NCBI RefSeq assembly: GCF_045866565.1
Contig: NZ_BAAFZV010000003.1
Location: forward strand, 1-64,000
Reading direction: 5' to 3'
Length of the DNA stretch: 64,000 nt
Origin: Cognatilysobacter claricitrinus
Lineage (GTDB): Bacteria; Pseudomonadota; Gammaproteobacteria; Xanthomonadales; Xanthomonadaceae
The notes beneath the pieces were generated by a model. The model had not been told where the DNA came from, ran no database searches, and saw only the letters and a list, made by a program, of their open reading frames with translations. The position numbers and the translations under genes are program-made. How positions within the stretch are numbered: the stretch's first letter is position 1; each line of letters begins with the position of its first letter. Of this stretch, positions 17,375 through 25,785 are shown piece after piece.

Positions 17375-18994
17375 ATGGCTGTCACGCATCCCGCCGCCGA
17401 CCATCACACCGACGAGCACGGCCACCAGCAGGGCTTCATCGAGCGCTGGTTCTTCTCGACGAACCACAAGGACATCGGCACGCTCTACCTGGTGTTCTCG
17501 TTCCTGATGTTCATCGTCGGCGCGGGCCTGTCGGTGCTGATCCGCGCCGAGCTGATGAAGCCGGGCCTGCAGTACTTCGATCCCATGCTGTTCAACTCGT
17601 TCACCACCATGCACGCGCTGGTGATGATCTTCGGCGGGGTGATGCCGGCCTTCGTCGGCCTCGGCAACTGGATGATCCCGCTGCAGGTCGGCGCGCCGGA
17701 CATGGCGCTGCCGCGCATGAACAACTGGTCCTTCTGGATCCTGCCGTTCGCGTTCTCGCTGCTGCTGATGACGTTCTTCCTGCCCGGCGGCGCGCCCGCC
17801 GGCGGCTGGACGCTGTATCCGCCGCTGTCGCTGCAGGGCGGCTACAACGTGGCGTTCGCGATCTTCGCGATCCACCTGATGGGCATCAGCTCGATCATGG
17901 GCGCGATCAACATCATCGCGACCATCCTCAACATGCGCGCGCCGGGCATCGACCTGCTGAAGATGCCGATCTTCTGCTGGACGTGGCTGATCACCGCATT
18001 CCTGCTGATCGCCGTGATGCCGGTGCTCGCCGGCGCGGTGACGATGCTGCTCACCGACAAGTACTTCCACACCAGCTTCTTCAACGTGGCCGGTGGCGGT
18101 GACCCGGTGATGTTCCAGCACATCTTCTGGTTCTTCGGTCACCCCGAGGTCTACATCATGATCCTGCCGGCGTTCGGCGTCGTGTCGGAGATCATCCCGA
18201 CCTTCAGCCGCAAGCCGCTGTTCGGCTACCAGGCCATGGTGTACGCGACCGCGTCGATCGCGTTCCTCTCGTTCATCGTGTGGGCGCACCACATGTTCAC
18301 CGTCGGCATGCCGCTCGGTGGCGAGATCTACTTCATGTTCGCGACGATGCTCATCGCGATCCCGACCGGCGTGAAGGTGTTCAACTGGGTCACCACGATG
18401 TGGCGCGGCTCGCTGAGCTTCGAAGCGCCGATGAAGTGGGCGCTCGCGTTCGTCATCCTGTTCACCATCGGCGGCTTCTCGGGGCTGATGCTCGCGATCG
18501 TGCCGGCGGACTTCCAGTACCACGACACCTACTTCGTGGTCGCGCACTTCCACTACGTGCTGGTGACCGGCGCGCTGTTCTCGATCATCGCGGCGACCTA
18601 CTACTGGTGGCCGAAGTGGACCGGCAAGATGTACAGCCAGGCGCTCGCGGGCTTCCACTTCTGGTGGTCGATCGTGTTCGTGAACCTGCTGTTCTTCCCG
18701 CAGCACTTCCTGGGCCTCGCCGGCATGCCGCGCCGCATCCCCGACTACAACGTCGTGTTCGCCGACTGGAACATGGTCAGCTCGATCGGCGCGTTCGGCA
18801 TGTTCCTCACGCCGTTCATCATGCTGTTCGTGCTGTGGCATTCGAAGAAGTACGGCGAGCCGGCGACGGCGCGCGTGTGGGAAGGCGCGAAGGGCCTGGA
18901 GTGGACCGTGCCGAGCCCGGCGCCGCACCACACCTTCACCGTGCCGCCGGTGATCCGCGACGGCGACCTCGCCCACGGCGACATCACGCACTGA
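17375..18994 (+). CDS. ctaD: cytochrome c oxidase subunit I
   Basis: A 539-residue catalytic subunit with 12 membrane helices carrying heme a, heme a3 and CuB. Diagnostic motifs are present: the heme a ligand region FTTMHALVMIF, the CuB and cross-linked Tyr region WFFGHPEVYIMILPAFG, the HH pair WAHHMFT, and the heme ligands in FVVAHFHYVL. The proton-channel start has GNWMIPLQVGAPDMALPRMN. The chain lacks the fused subunit III seen in some bacteria, consistent with a separate subunit III gene downstream. Confidence 0.98.
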   Translation: MAVTHPAADHHTDEHGHQQGFIERWFFSTNHKDIGTLYLVFSFLMFIVGAGLSVLIRAELMKPGLQYFDPMLFNSFTTMHALVMIFGGVMPAFVGLGNWMIPLQVGAPDMALPRMNNWSFWILPFAFSLLLMTFFLPGGAPAGGWTLYPPLSLQGGYNVAFAIFAIHLMGISSIMGAINIIATILNMRAPGIDLLKMPIFCWTWLITAFLLIAVMPVLAGAVTMLLTDKYFHTSFFNVAGGGDPVMFQHIFWFFGHPEVYIMILPAFGVVSEIIPTFSRKPLFGYQAMVYATASIAFLSFIVWAHHMFTVGMPLGGEIYFMFATMLIAIPTGVKVFNWVTTMWRGSLSFEAPMKWALAFVILFTIGGFSGLMLAIVPADFQYHDTYFVVAHFHYVLVTGALFSIIAATYYWWPKWTGKMYSQALAGFHFWWSIVFVNLLFFPQHFLGLAGMPRRIPDYNVVFADWNMVSSIGAFGMFLTPFIMLFVLWHSKKYGEPATARVWEGAKGLEWTVPSPAPHHTFTVPPVIRDGDLAHGDITH

Positions 18995-19007
18995 TCCCGT
19001 CGACCGC

Positions 19008-19142
19008 ATGACCGTCCCGAACGCTCCGCGTACACCCGACGACGTCCGCACCCAGCGGGCGCGTCGTACGGCGCTGTGGTTCGGGCTGTTCGCGGTCGCG
19101 GTGTTCATCGGCTTCATCGCATTCACCGCATTGACCCGATGA
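19008..19142 (+). CDS. 44-residue single-helix protein in the oxidase cluster
   Basis: A small open frame between subunit I and CtaG. It has a polar, Arg-rich N-terminal half (RTPDDVRTQRARRTA) and one membrane helix (about residues 23-42). It begins 13 bases after the subunit I stop, and its stop codon overlaps the ctaG start (ATGA), which supports translation by coupling. Its position and topology match the small oxidase assembly proteins often placed before ctaG in proteobacteria. It is too short for most automatic gene calls. The role in assembly is inferred. Confidence 0.7.
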   Translation: MTVPNAPRTPDDVRTQRARRTALWFGLFAVAVFIGFIAFTALTR

Positions 19143-19705
19143 GCACCGACGCGCGCAACGCGGGCTGGGGCAAGCTGGTGGCGGTGTCGCTGCTGGCCTT
19201 CGGCTTCACCTTCAGCCTGGTGCCGCTCTATCGCATCGCCTGCGAGAAGGTGTTCGGCATCAAGCTTGCGCAGGGGCCGCAGCGCGAAGGCGGCGCGGGC
19301 GCGGTGGGTTCGCGTTGGGTGACGGTCGAGTTCGACGGCAACGTCAACTCCAAGCTCGACTGGCAGTTCCATCCCGATCGCATGTCGATGCGCGTGCAGG
19401 TCGGCAAGCCGTACGAAACCACCTACTTCGCCAGGAACGATGCGCGTCGCGCGATCGTCGGCAGCGCCGCGCCGTCGGTGGCGCCGTCGCGTGCGTCGAA
19501 GTATTTCGTCAAGACCGAATGCTTCTGCTTCACCGCGCAGACGCTCGCCGCCGGCGAGTCGCGCGAGATGCCGGTGCGCTTCATCGTCGATCCGGCATTG
19601 CCGCCGGATATCTCGACGCTCACGTTGTCCTATACCTTCTTCCGCAACGATACGCTGACCGCACGCCTCGGGCCGACGCCCGCCGGTGTCGGTGCGGCAC
19701 CGTGA
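19139..19705 (+). CDS. ctaG: cytochrome c oxidase assembly protein CtaG (Cox11 family)
   Basis: A 188-residue copper chaperone that delivers Cu to the CuB site of subunit I. There is one N-terminal membrane helix (about 12-32, ending LVPLYRIACEKVFG) and a periplasmic Ig-like domain with the copper motif KTECFCFTAQ (the two Cys). VDPALPPD and the C-terminal TLSYTFF strand are conserved in the family. The start overlaps the stop of the small upstream gene. Confidence 0.95.
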   Translation: MSTDARNAGWGKLVAVSLLAFGFTFSLVPLYRIACEKVFGIKLAQGPQREGGAGAVGSRWVTVEFDGNVNSKLDWQFHPDRMSMRVQVGKPYETTYFARNDARRAIVGSAAPSVAPSRASKYFVKTECFCFTAQTLAAGESREMPVRFIVDPALPPDISTLTLSYTFFRNDTLTARLGPTPAGVGAAP

Positions 19706-19742
19706 CGGCGGAACCTTGAATCACGACCTACGGAACGCCGAC

Positions 19743-20621
19743 ATGGCCCACGCCCATCCCACCGATCGCAACGTGTATTTCGTGCCGCACAGCAGCCGCT
19801 GGCCGTTCCTCGGCTCGATCGCGCTGTTCGTCACGATGATCGGCTTCGCCAGCTGGCTCAACGAAGTCTCCTGGGGGCGCCCGGTGTTCTTCGTCGGCGT
19901 GTTGATGGTGCTGGCCGTGCTCTTCATGTGGTTCGGCGACGTCATCCGTGAATCGATCGCCGGCAGCTACAACCGCCAGGTGGACGTGTCGTTCCGCATG
20001 GGCATGGTGTGGTTCATTTTCTCGGAAGTGATGTTCTTCGCCGCGTTCTTCGGCGCGCTGTTCTACACCCGACAGTATTCGGTGCCGTGGTGGGGCGGCG
20101 AAGGCGACGGCGCGGCAACGCATGCGCTGCTGTGGCAGAACTTCAGCGCCGGCTGGCCGAACAACGGCCCGGGCGCGATCGGTGGCGAGTTCCGCACGAT
20201 CCCGGCGTGGGGCCTGCCGCTGGTGAACACGCTGATCCTGCTGACGTCGGGCAGCACCGTGACCGCCGCGCACCACGCCCTCAAGGCCGGCCATCGCAAG
20301 GGCCTGCTGGTGTGGCTCGGACTGACCGTGCTGCTGGGCTGCACGTTCCTCTACTTCCAGGCCACCGAGTACGCCGAGGCCTACAAGGAACTGAACCTGA
20401 CGCTGGGTTCGGGCATCTACGGCTCGACGTTCTTCATGCTGACCGGTTTCCACGGCCTGCACGTGACGCTCGGCACGATCATGCTGGCGATCATCTGGCT
20501 GCGCTGCGCCAAGGGCCACTTCGATCGCGACAACCACTTCGCGTTCGAAGCGGTGGCCTGGTACTGGCACTTCGTCGACGTGGTGTGGCTGGGCCTGTTC
20601 CTGTTCGTCTACGTGCTCTAA
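19743..20621 (+). CDS. ctaE: cytochrome c oxidase subunit III
   Basis: A 292-residue, seven-helix subunit that stabilises the catalytic core. Family landmarks are MGMVWFIFSEVMFFAAFFGALFY, LLTSGSTVTAAHHAL, TEYAEAY, the FHGLHVTLG helix and the terminal AVAWYWHFVDVVWLGLFLFVY. The ATG start (MAHAHPTDRNVYFVPHSSRWP) lies 37 bases past ctaG. Confidence 0.97.
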   Translation: MAHAHPTDRNVYFVPHSSRWPFLGSIALFVTMIGFASWLNEVSWGRPVFFVGVLMVLAVLFMWFGDVIRESIAGSYNRQVDVSFRMGMVWFIFSEVMFFAAFFGALFYTRQYSVPWWGGEGDGAATHALLWQNFSAGWPNNGPGAIGGEFRTIPAWGLPLVNTLILLTSGSTVTAAHHALKAGHRKGLLVWLGLTVLLGCTFLYFQATEYAEAYKELNLTLGSGIYGSTFFMLTGFHGLHVTLGTIMLAIIWLRCAKGHFDRDNHFAFEAVAWYWHFVDVVWLGLFLFVYVL

Positions 20622-20645
20622 GCACCGCGACGCAGGAAGCGACGA

Positions 20646-20675
20646 CGGGCCGGCACTCGCCGGCCCGTTGCGTCT
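20646..20675 (+). terminator. GC-rich hairpin after subunit III
   Basis: A perfect 9-base stem CGGGCCGGC / GCCGGCCCG with an ACTC loop, 25 bases past the stop. It is followed only by TTGCG, so termination may be inefficient. It lies between convergent genes. Confidence 0.45.
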
Positions 20676-20693
20676 GGGCCGTGTGTTGCGCGG

Positions 20694-20924
20694 TCAGCGG
20701 GGCGGGTTAGAGCCGACGCCGTGGAGGTCGATCCAGCCCATCCACGCGGCGAACGCGACGCCGAGGAACAGCACCACCGACAGCACGATGCGACGGGTCA
20801 GCGCATTGACCGTGCGCTTGCTGCCGCCCTTGTCGACCAGCATGTAGTACAGGCCCGCGCCGAGGTTCCAGATGATCGCGATCAGGAACGCAATGACGAT
20901 CAGCGTTTTCAGCGAATGGCTCAC
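20694..20924 (-). CDS. DUF2909 family twin-helix membrane protein
   Basis: A 76-residue protein with two hydrophobic helices (about 6-29 and 46-64) separated by a positively charged loop (DKGGSKRTVNALTRR). This pattern matches the small DUF2909 family found beside oxidase assembly genes in gammaproteobacteria. The start is GTG preceded by CAGGAG at good distance. It is divergent from SURF1 and convergent with subunit III. Function is unknown; a link to oxidase biogenesis is inferred from position. Confidence 0.82.
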   Translation of the reverse strand: MSHSLKTLIVIAFLIAIIWNLGAGLYYMLVDKGGSKRTVNALTRRIVLSVVLFLGVAFAAWMGWIDLHGVGSNPPR

Positions 20925-20993
20925 GCGCGACTCCTGCGGGGTTGGGGCGACGATGCGTCGCCGCGCATTATCGCGCCCGGGCATCGGACTGTC

Positions 20994-21710
20994 GTGAGCC
21001 GGCGCGGAACGCTGCTGCTCGGCTGGACGCTCGCGCTGCTCACCGCGGCCGGGTTCGCGCGGCTGGGCATCTGGCAGGGCCAGCGTGCGGTCGAGAAGGA
21101 ACGGCTGCTCGCCGACGTGTCGCGCGTGCTCGCCGATCGCCGCGCGCAACCGTTGTCGGCCGCGAGCGACGCCGCGCGCGCCACCTCATACGCATGGGCC
21201 GAAGGCACCGGGCGCTTCCTCGACATCGCGCCGTTGATGCTCGACAACCAGCAGCGCGACGGCCGCGTCGGTGTGCACGCCTATGCCGCGTTCCAGCCCG
21301 ACGCCGGCACGCCGCTGCTCGTCGACCTCGGCTGGCTTGCGCTTGGCGGCGATCGCGCGCTGCCGAAGGTCGCGCTGCCACCCGGCACGCAGACGGTCCG
21401 TGGCCTGCTCGTACCGCCGCCATCCGCCGGCCTGCGCATCGGGGCCCCGATGGCGAAGCAGGGCGATGCCTGGCTGGTGCTGCGCCTTGAACCCGCGGTC
21501 GTCGCCAAAGAACTGCGCCTCCCCGCGCTCGCGCCGCGCGTGTTGCGTCTCGACCCCGCGCTGCCGATCGGCTATCCGCGCGACCTCGAGCTGCTCGTCA
21601 ACACCCTTCCGCCCGAACGCCATCGCGGCTATGCCGTGCAGTGGTTCGGGCTTGCGATCGCCGTGCTGGCGACCGCGCTCATCCTCACGTTCCGCCGGAG
21701 TCGCCGATGA
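20994..21710 (+). CDS. SURF1 family cytochrome oxidase assembly protein
   Basis: A 238-residue inner membrane protein assisting heme a insertion into subunit I. It has one membrane helix near each end (about 7-25 and 212-231) around a periplasmic domain. The family start LGIWQGQRAVEKE and the LLVDLGWLALG segment are visible, as is the ending HRGYAVQWFGLA. The start is a GTG; its stop overlaps the ATG of the next gene (ATGA). Confidence 0.93.
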   Translation: MSRRGTLLLGWTLALLTAAGFARLGIWQGQRAVEKERLLADVSRVLADRRAQPLSAASDAARATSYAWAEGTGRFLDIAPLMLDNQQRDGRVGVHAYAAFQPDAGTPLLVDLGWLALGGDRALPKVALPPGTQTVRGLLVPPPSAGLRIGAPMAKQGDAWLVLRLEPAVVAKELRLPALAPRVLRLDPALPIGYPRDLELLVNTLPPERHRGYAVQWFGLAIAVLATALILTFRRSRR

Positions 21711-22291
21711 CCGCCGATGCACCCTCCGAGGCGCAACGCCGCCGCAATCGCCTCACGCTGCTGGTGATCCTCGTGCTGTTCTTCGGCTCGATGGCGATCG
21801 CCGGCCTGCTGCGCTTCGCCGACATCCATCCGGCGGCGACCAAGCAGAAGGGCGAGTTGCTCGATCCCTACACCGACCTGCGCGATGCACGCCTGCACGA
21901 TGTCGACGGCCGCGCCTACGCGTGGACGCCGATCAACCGCACGTGGCGCATCGTCGTGCCCGCGCCGGCCGAATGCGGTGACGCCTGCCGTCGACGCGCG
22001 CACGATGTCGGGATCGTCTGGGAAGTGCTGAACAAGGATGCGTCGCGCGTCGACATCCTGTGGTGGTGCGCGGATGCACGCTGTGCGTGGCCGCAGGGCC
22101 TGCCGGCGCCGAGCACGCTCCATGTGCTCGCCGGCGACCCCGCGCGTGCGAAGCTGCCGCGGGTGGACGCCACCGGCGGCCTGCCGGTATACGTCGTCGA
22201 TCCGAACGGCTTCGTCGTGCTGCGCTACGCGCCCGATGCCGACCTCGCGGGACTGCGCGAGGACCTCAACCGCCTGCTGAAGCTGCAATGA
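21707..22291 (+). CDS. membrane-anchored oxidase-associated protein with SCO-like CxxxC
   Basis: A 194-residue protein with a single N-terminal helix (about 18-37) and a periplasmic domain. It carries ECGDAC (a CxxxC like the copper site of SCO proteins) and a second Cys pair in WWCADARCAW. The end PVYVVDPNGFVVLRYAPDAD resembles the thioredoxin-fold strand-turn of SCO/AhpC proteins. It sits between SURF1 and heme A synthase with overlaps on both sides, as do the proteins annotated elsewhere as transmembrane oxidase-associated. No other SCO1 gene is visible here, so a copper-relay role is possible but inferred. Confidence 0.75.
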   Translation: MTADAPSEAQRRRNRLTLLVILVLFFGSMAIAGLLRFADIHPAATKQKGELLDPYTDLRDARLHDVDGRAYAWTPINRTWRIVVPAPAECGDACRRRAHDVGIVWEVLNKDASRVDILWWCADARCAWPQGLPAPSTLHVLAGDPARAKLPRVDATGGLPVYVVDPNGFVVLRYAPDADLAGLREDLNRLLKLQ

Positions 22292-23457
22292 CATCCATGG
22301 GCTCGATCCCGCGATCCGATTCGGTTCGTCCGACGTACCGCCACTTCCATCGCATCGCGTGGCTGGCGACGACGCTCGCGTTGTGCGTCATCGTGTTCGG
22401 CGCGTTTGTGCGGCTGTCGAACGCCGGCCTGAGTTGCCCCGACTGGCCGACGTGTTATGGCCGCGCTTCGTGGCCAACGCAGGCGAGCGACGTCGCGCAG
22501 CACGCGGCCAACGCGATCCGCGTGGCCGACCCGACCAAGGCCTGGCGCGAACAGCTGCATCGGCACCTTGCCGCAACGCTGGGCGGGCTGGTGTTTGTAC
22601 TCGCGCTGCTGGCGGCGCGCCGTCGTCGACACGGCATCGCGCAGGTGCTCGCCGCGGGCGTGCTGGTCGGCATCTCGATCCCGCTGTACATGCACGCGCA
22701 GTACGGCGTGGCGGCGACGCTGGCGATCGCCGGTGAACTCATCCTTCTCGCCGCGGCGATCCGCTGGGACAACAGCGACCTGTCGCGCGTCGCGGCGCTG
22801 GCGCTGATGACGATCGTGTTCCAGGCCTTGCTCGGGATGTGGACGGTCACCTGGCTGCTGAAACCGCTCGTGGTGATGGGGCATCTGCTCGGCGGCCTGA
22901 CCACGTTCGCGTTATTGCTGTGGATGGCGTGGCGCGCGACCGATCTTCCGATCCGGCTCGCCGAGGCGCGCGTGCTGTGCCGTCTGGTCGCGATCGGCCT
23001 CGTGCTGCTCGGCGTCCAGATCGCGCTGGGCGGCTGGGTGAGTTCGAACTACGCGGCGCTTGCATGCGGCAACGATTTCCCGAAGTGCGTGGGCCAGTGG
23101 CTGCCGCCCGCGGACTTCCACCAGGGGTTCGTGCTGTGGCGCGGCGTCGGCGTCGACTACGAAGGTGGCGTGCTCGACGGCGCGTCGCGCATCGCGATCC
23201 AGCTCGCGCACCGGATCATGGCGGGTGTGGTGTTCGTCTACCTGCTCGGCCTCGCGCTGCGCCTGCTGCGCACGCCGGGCATGCGCGGCTGGGGGGCGCT
23301 GCTGGCCTTGCTCACGCTCGCGCAGGTCGCGCTTGGCATCGCCAACGTCAAGTTCGGCTTGCCGTTGCATGTCGCGGTGTCGCACAACGCCGGCGCGGTG
23401 CTGTTGCTGGCGACGCTGGTGACGTTGTTCGCGCGTGTTCGCGCGCCGAGGGTGTGA
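22288..23457 (+). CDS. ctaA: heme A synthase (COX15/CtaA family)
   Basis: A 389-residue, eight-helix enzyme that oxidises the heme O methyl group to make heme A. The first helix is followed by GAFVRLSNAGLSCPDWPTCYG with its Cys pair. Heme-ligand histidines are seen in EQLHRHLAATLGG, VMGHLLGGLTT, QLAHRIMAG and VSHNAGAVLLLA. The start ATG overlaps the stop of the preceding gene. The product feeds the oxidase encoded upstream. Confidence 0.95.
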   Translation: MTSMGSIPRSDSVRPTYRHFHRIAWLATTLALCVIVFGAFVRLSNAGLSCPDWPTCYGRASWPTQASDVAQHAANAIRVADPTKAWREQLHRHLAATLGGLVFVLALLAARRRRHGIAQVLAAGVLVGISIPLYMHAQYGVAATLAIAGELILLAAAIRWDNSDLSRVAALALMTIVFQALLGMWTVTWLLKPLVVMGHLLGGLTTFALLLWMAWRATDLPIRLAEARVLCRLVAIGLVLLGVQIALGGWVSSNYAALACGNDFPKCVGQWLPPADFHQGFVLWRGVGVDYEGGVLDGASRIAIQLAHRIMAGVVFVYLLGLALRLLRTPGMRGWGALLALLTLAQVALGIANVKFGLPLHVAVSHNAGAVLLLATLVTLFARVRAPRV

Positions 23458-23482
23458 GCCGGATGCACGCGAGAAGCCGCCG

Positions 23483-24403
23483 ATGACCGCGACGCTGCGC
23501 CAGTACTGGACGCTCACCAAGCCGCGCGTGGTGGCGCTGATCGTGTTCACCGCGCTGGTGGGCATGTTCCTCGCCGTTCCCGGCCTGCCGCCGTTGCGCG
23601 AGTCGGTGCTCGGCTTCCTCGGCATCTGGCTTGCCGCGTCGTCCGCCGCGGCGATCAACCAGCTGCTCGACTCGCGCATCGACGCCAAGATGGCGCGCAC
23701 GTCGTGGCGCCCCATCGTCGTCGGCCAGATCACCCATGCGCGCGCGCTGATGTTCGCGCTTGCACTGGCCGCGTTGTCGATGGTGTTGCTCGTCGTGTTC
23801 GTCAACACGGTGACGGCGCTGCTGACATTCGCGTCGCTGATCGGTTACGCGGTGATCTATACCGTGTTCCTCAAGCGCGCCACGCCGCAGAACATCGTGA
23901 TCGGCGGCATCGCGGGCGCGGCGCCACCGCTGCTCGGCTGGGCTGCGGTGACGGGCATGCGCGGCGAATGGGACTGGGCGCACGCGCTGCTGCTCGTGCT
24001 GATCATCTTCGTATGGACGCCGCCACACTTCTGGGCGCTCGCGATCTTCCGCCGCGACGACTATGCGCGCGCGCTGGTGCCGATGTTGCCGGTCACGCAC
24101 GGCGTCGAATACACGCGTTGGCAGATCCTCATCTACACGGTGCTGCTGGTCGCGGTAACGGTGCTGCCGTGGGCCGCAGGCATGAGCGGGCTGTTCTACC
24201 TCGGCGGCGCGCTGGTGCTCGGCGTCGTGTTCCTGATGCACGCCTGGCGCCTGCTCGACCCGCCGGACGAGCTGTACGCGATGAAGGTCTTCAACTACTC
24301 CATCGTCTACCTGATGGCGCTGTTCGCGTTCCTGCTGGTCGACCACTGGCTGTTGCCGTGGCTGGAACCGGTGTCGCCAGTGGTGTTCCGGCAGGTCAGC
24401 TGA
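23483..24403 (+). CDS. cyoE: protoheme IX farnesyltransferase (heme O synthase)
   Basis: A 306-residue UbiA-superfamily enzyme with about nine helices that adds a farnesyl group to heme B, the step before heme A synthase. The Asp-rich prenyl-binding motif is NQLLDSRIDAKMARTSWRP; the second conserved loop is PPHFWALAIFRRDDYARA, with MLPVTHG following. It begins MTATLRQYWTLTKPRVV, 26 bases after ctaA. It completes a heme A pathway adjacent to its target enzyme. Confidence 0.96.
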   Translation: MTATLRQYWTLTKPRVVALIVFTALVGMFLAVPGLPPLRESVLGFLGIWLAASSAAAINQLLDSRIDAKMARTSWRPIVVGQITHARALMFALALAALSMVLLVVFVNTVTALLTFASLIGYAVIYTVFLKRATPQNIVIGGIAGAAPPLLGWAAVTGMRGEWDWAHALLLVLIIFVWTPPHFWALAIFRRDDYARALVPMLPVTHGVEYTRWQILIYTVLLVAVTVLPWAAGMSGLFYLGGALVLGVVFLMHAWRLLDPPDELYAMKVFNYSIVYLMALFAFLLVDHWLLPWLEPVSPVVFRQVS

Positions 24404-24491
24404 TCGGCTCATCGCGTCCGTGCCCGACGGCACGGTGACGCCGCGCGATCCGCTGCGATACTCGGCGCTCCGTTTCGACACGAGTCCTCCC

Positions 24492-25763
24492 GTGCGCCAT
24501 CGCCTGATCGCCGTCGCAATCGCTACGCTTCTCCCGCTCGTCGCGCAGGCGCAGCAGGCCACCGTCGTCACCGCCGAGCGCCTGCTCGACGTGCGCACCG
24601 GGCGTTACATCGAGCATCCGCAGGTGGTGGTACAGGGCGAACGCATCGTGTCGGTCGGCCGTGCCGGGGACGCGGCACCCGCTGATGCCAAACATGTCGA
24701 CCTCCCGGGGATGACGCTGCTGCCCGGCCTGATCGACATGCATGTGCATCTCGACAACGACCCGACCTACGGCGGCTACACCGGCCTGCAGTTCGGCGAT
24801 CGCTTCTGGTCGGTGCTGCAGGTGCCGAACGCGCAGAAGACGTTGATGGCCGGCTTCACCACCGTGCGCAACGTCGGCAGCGATGCCTGGGACGACGTCG
24901 GCCTTCGCCAGGCGATCGAGCAGCACAAGCTCGTCGGCCCGCGCGTGGTCACCGCCACGTATGCGGTCGGCGCGACCGGCGGGCACTGCGACTCCACGTT
25001 CTTTCCGCCGTCGATGGACCAGAAGGGTCCGTTCAACGTCGACAGCCCGGAAGAAGGCCGCAAGGTGGTGCGCACGTTGAAGAAGTACGGCGCGCAGGTG
25101 ATCAAGATCTGCGCAACCGGCGGCGTGTTCTCGCACGGCGACGAACCCGGCGCGCAACAGCTCACGCTCGACGAGATGAAGGCGATCGTCGACGAGGCGC
25201 ACATGGCGTCGCTGAAGGTGGCCGCGCACGCGCATGGCGCGGGGGGCATCAAGGACGCGATCCGCGCCGGCGTCGACACCATCGAGCACGCGTCGCTGAT
25301 CGACGACGAAGGCATCAAGCTCGCGAAGCAGCACGGCTCGTGGCTGTCGATGGACATCTACAACACCGACTACACGCAGTCCGAAGGCAAGAAGAACGGC
25401 GTGCTCGAGGACAACCTGCGCAAGGACCGCGAGATCGGCGACATCCAGCGCGAGAACTTCCGCAAGGCGTTCAACGCCGGCGTGCACATGATCTTCGGCA
25501 CCGACGCCGGTGTGTATCCGCATGGCGACAACGCCAAGCAGTTCGCGGTGATGGTGCGCTACGGCATGACGCCGGTGCAGGCGATCCAGGCGGCGACGTT
25601 GAATGCGTCCGAAGCGCTGGCCAGCAAGGACGTCGGCGTCGTCGAAGCGGGCCGCTTCGCCGATCTCATCGCCGTGCCGGGGGATCCGACGCAGGACGTC
25701 ACCGTGCTGCAGAACGTGCCCTTCGTGATGAAGGGCGGCGACGTGGTCAAGAACACGCACTGA
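24492..25763 (+). CDS. exported amidohydrolase (Xaa-Pro dipeptidase/imidazolonepropionase-like)
   Basis: A 423-residue metal-dependent hydrolase with a signal peptide (residues 1-20, ends VAQA). The amidohydrolase metal site is complete: HVH in LIDMHVHL, the carbamylated lysine in VIKICATGG, histidines in AHAHG and IEHASL, and the acid in FGTDAG. This pattern matches the subgroup of periplasmic prolidases/carboxypeptidases in the amidohydrolase superfamily; the true substrate cannot be read from sequence. The start is a GTG that opens the signal peptide; an earlier GTG in frame would bury it. Confidence 0.88.
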   Translation: MRHRLIAVAIATLLPLVAQAQQATVVTAERLLDVRTGRYIEHPQVVVQGERIVSVGRAGDAAPADAKHVDLPGMTLLPGLIDMHVHLDNDPTYGGYTGLQFGDRFWSVLQVPNAQKTLMAGFTTVRNVGSDAWDDVGLRQAIEQHKLVGPRVVTATYAVGATGGHCDSTFFPPSMDQKGPFNVDSPEEGRKVVRTLKKYGAQVIKICATGGVFSHGDEPGAQQLTLDEMKAIVDEAHMASLKVAAHAHGAGGIKDAIRAGVDTIEHASLIDDEGIKLAKQHGSWLSMDIYNTDYTQSEGKKNGVLEDNLRKDREIGDIQRENFRKAFNAGVHMIFGTDAGVYPHGDNAKQFAVMVRYGMTPVQAIQAATLNASEALASKDVGVVEAGRFADLIAVPGDPTQDVTVLQNVPFVMKGGDVVKNTH

Positions 25764-25785
25764 TTTTCCCGCGCAAGGACTGCAT

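Noticed and set aside
16361..19372. A frame of about 1000 codons on the minus strand across coxB and ctaD
   Set aside because: It is a shadow of the oxidase genes: Arg/His/Asp/Glu-rich low-complexity translation, no family, and the plus-strand genes are certain.
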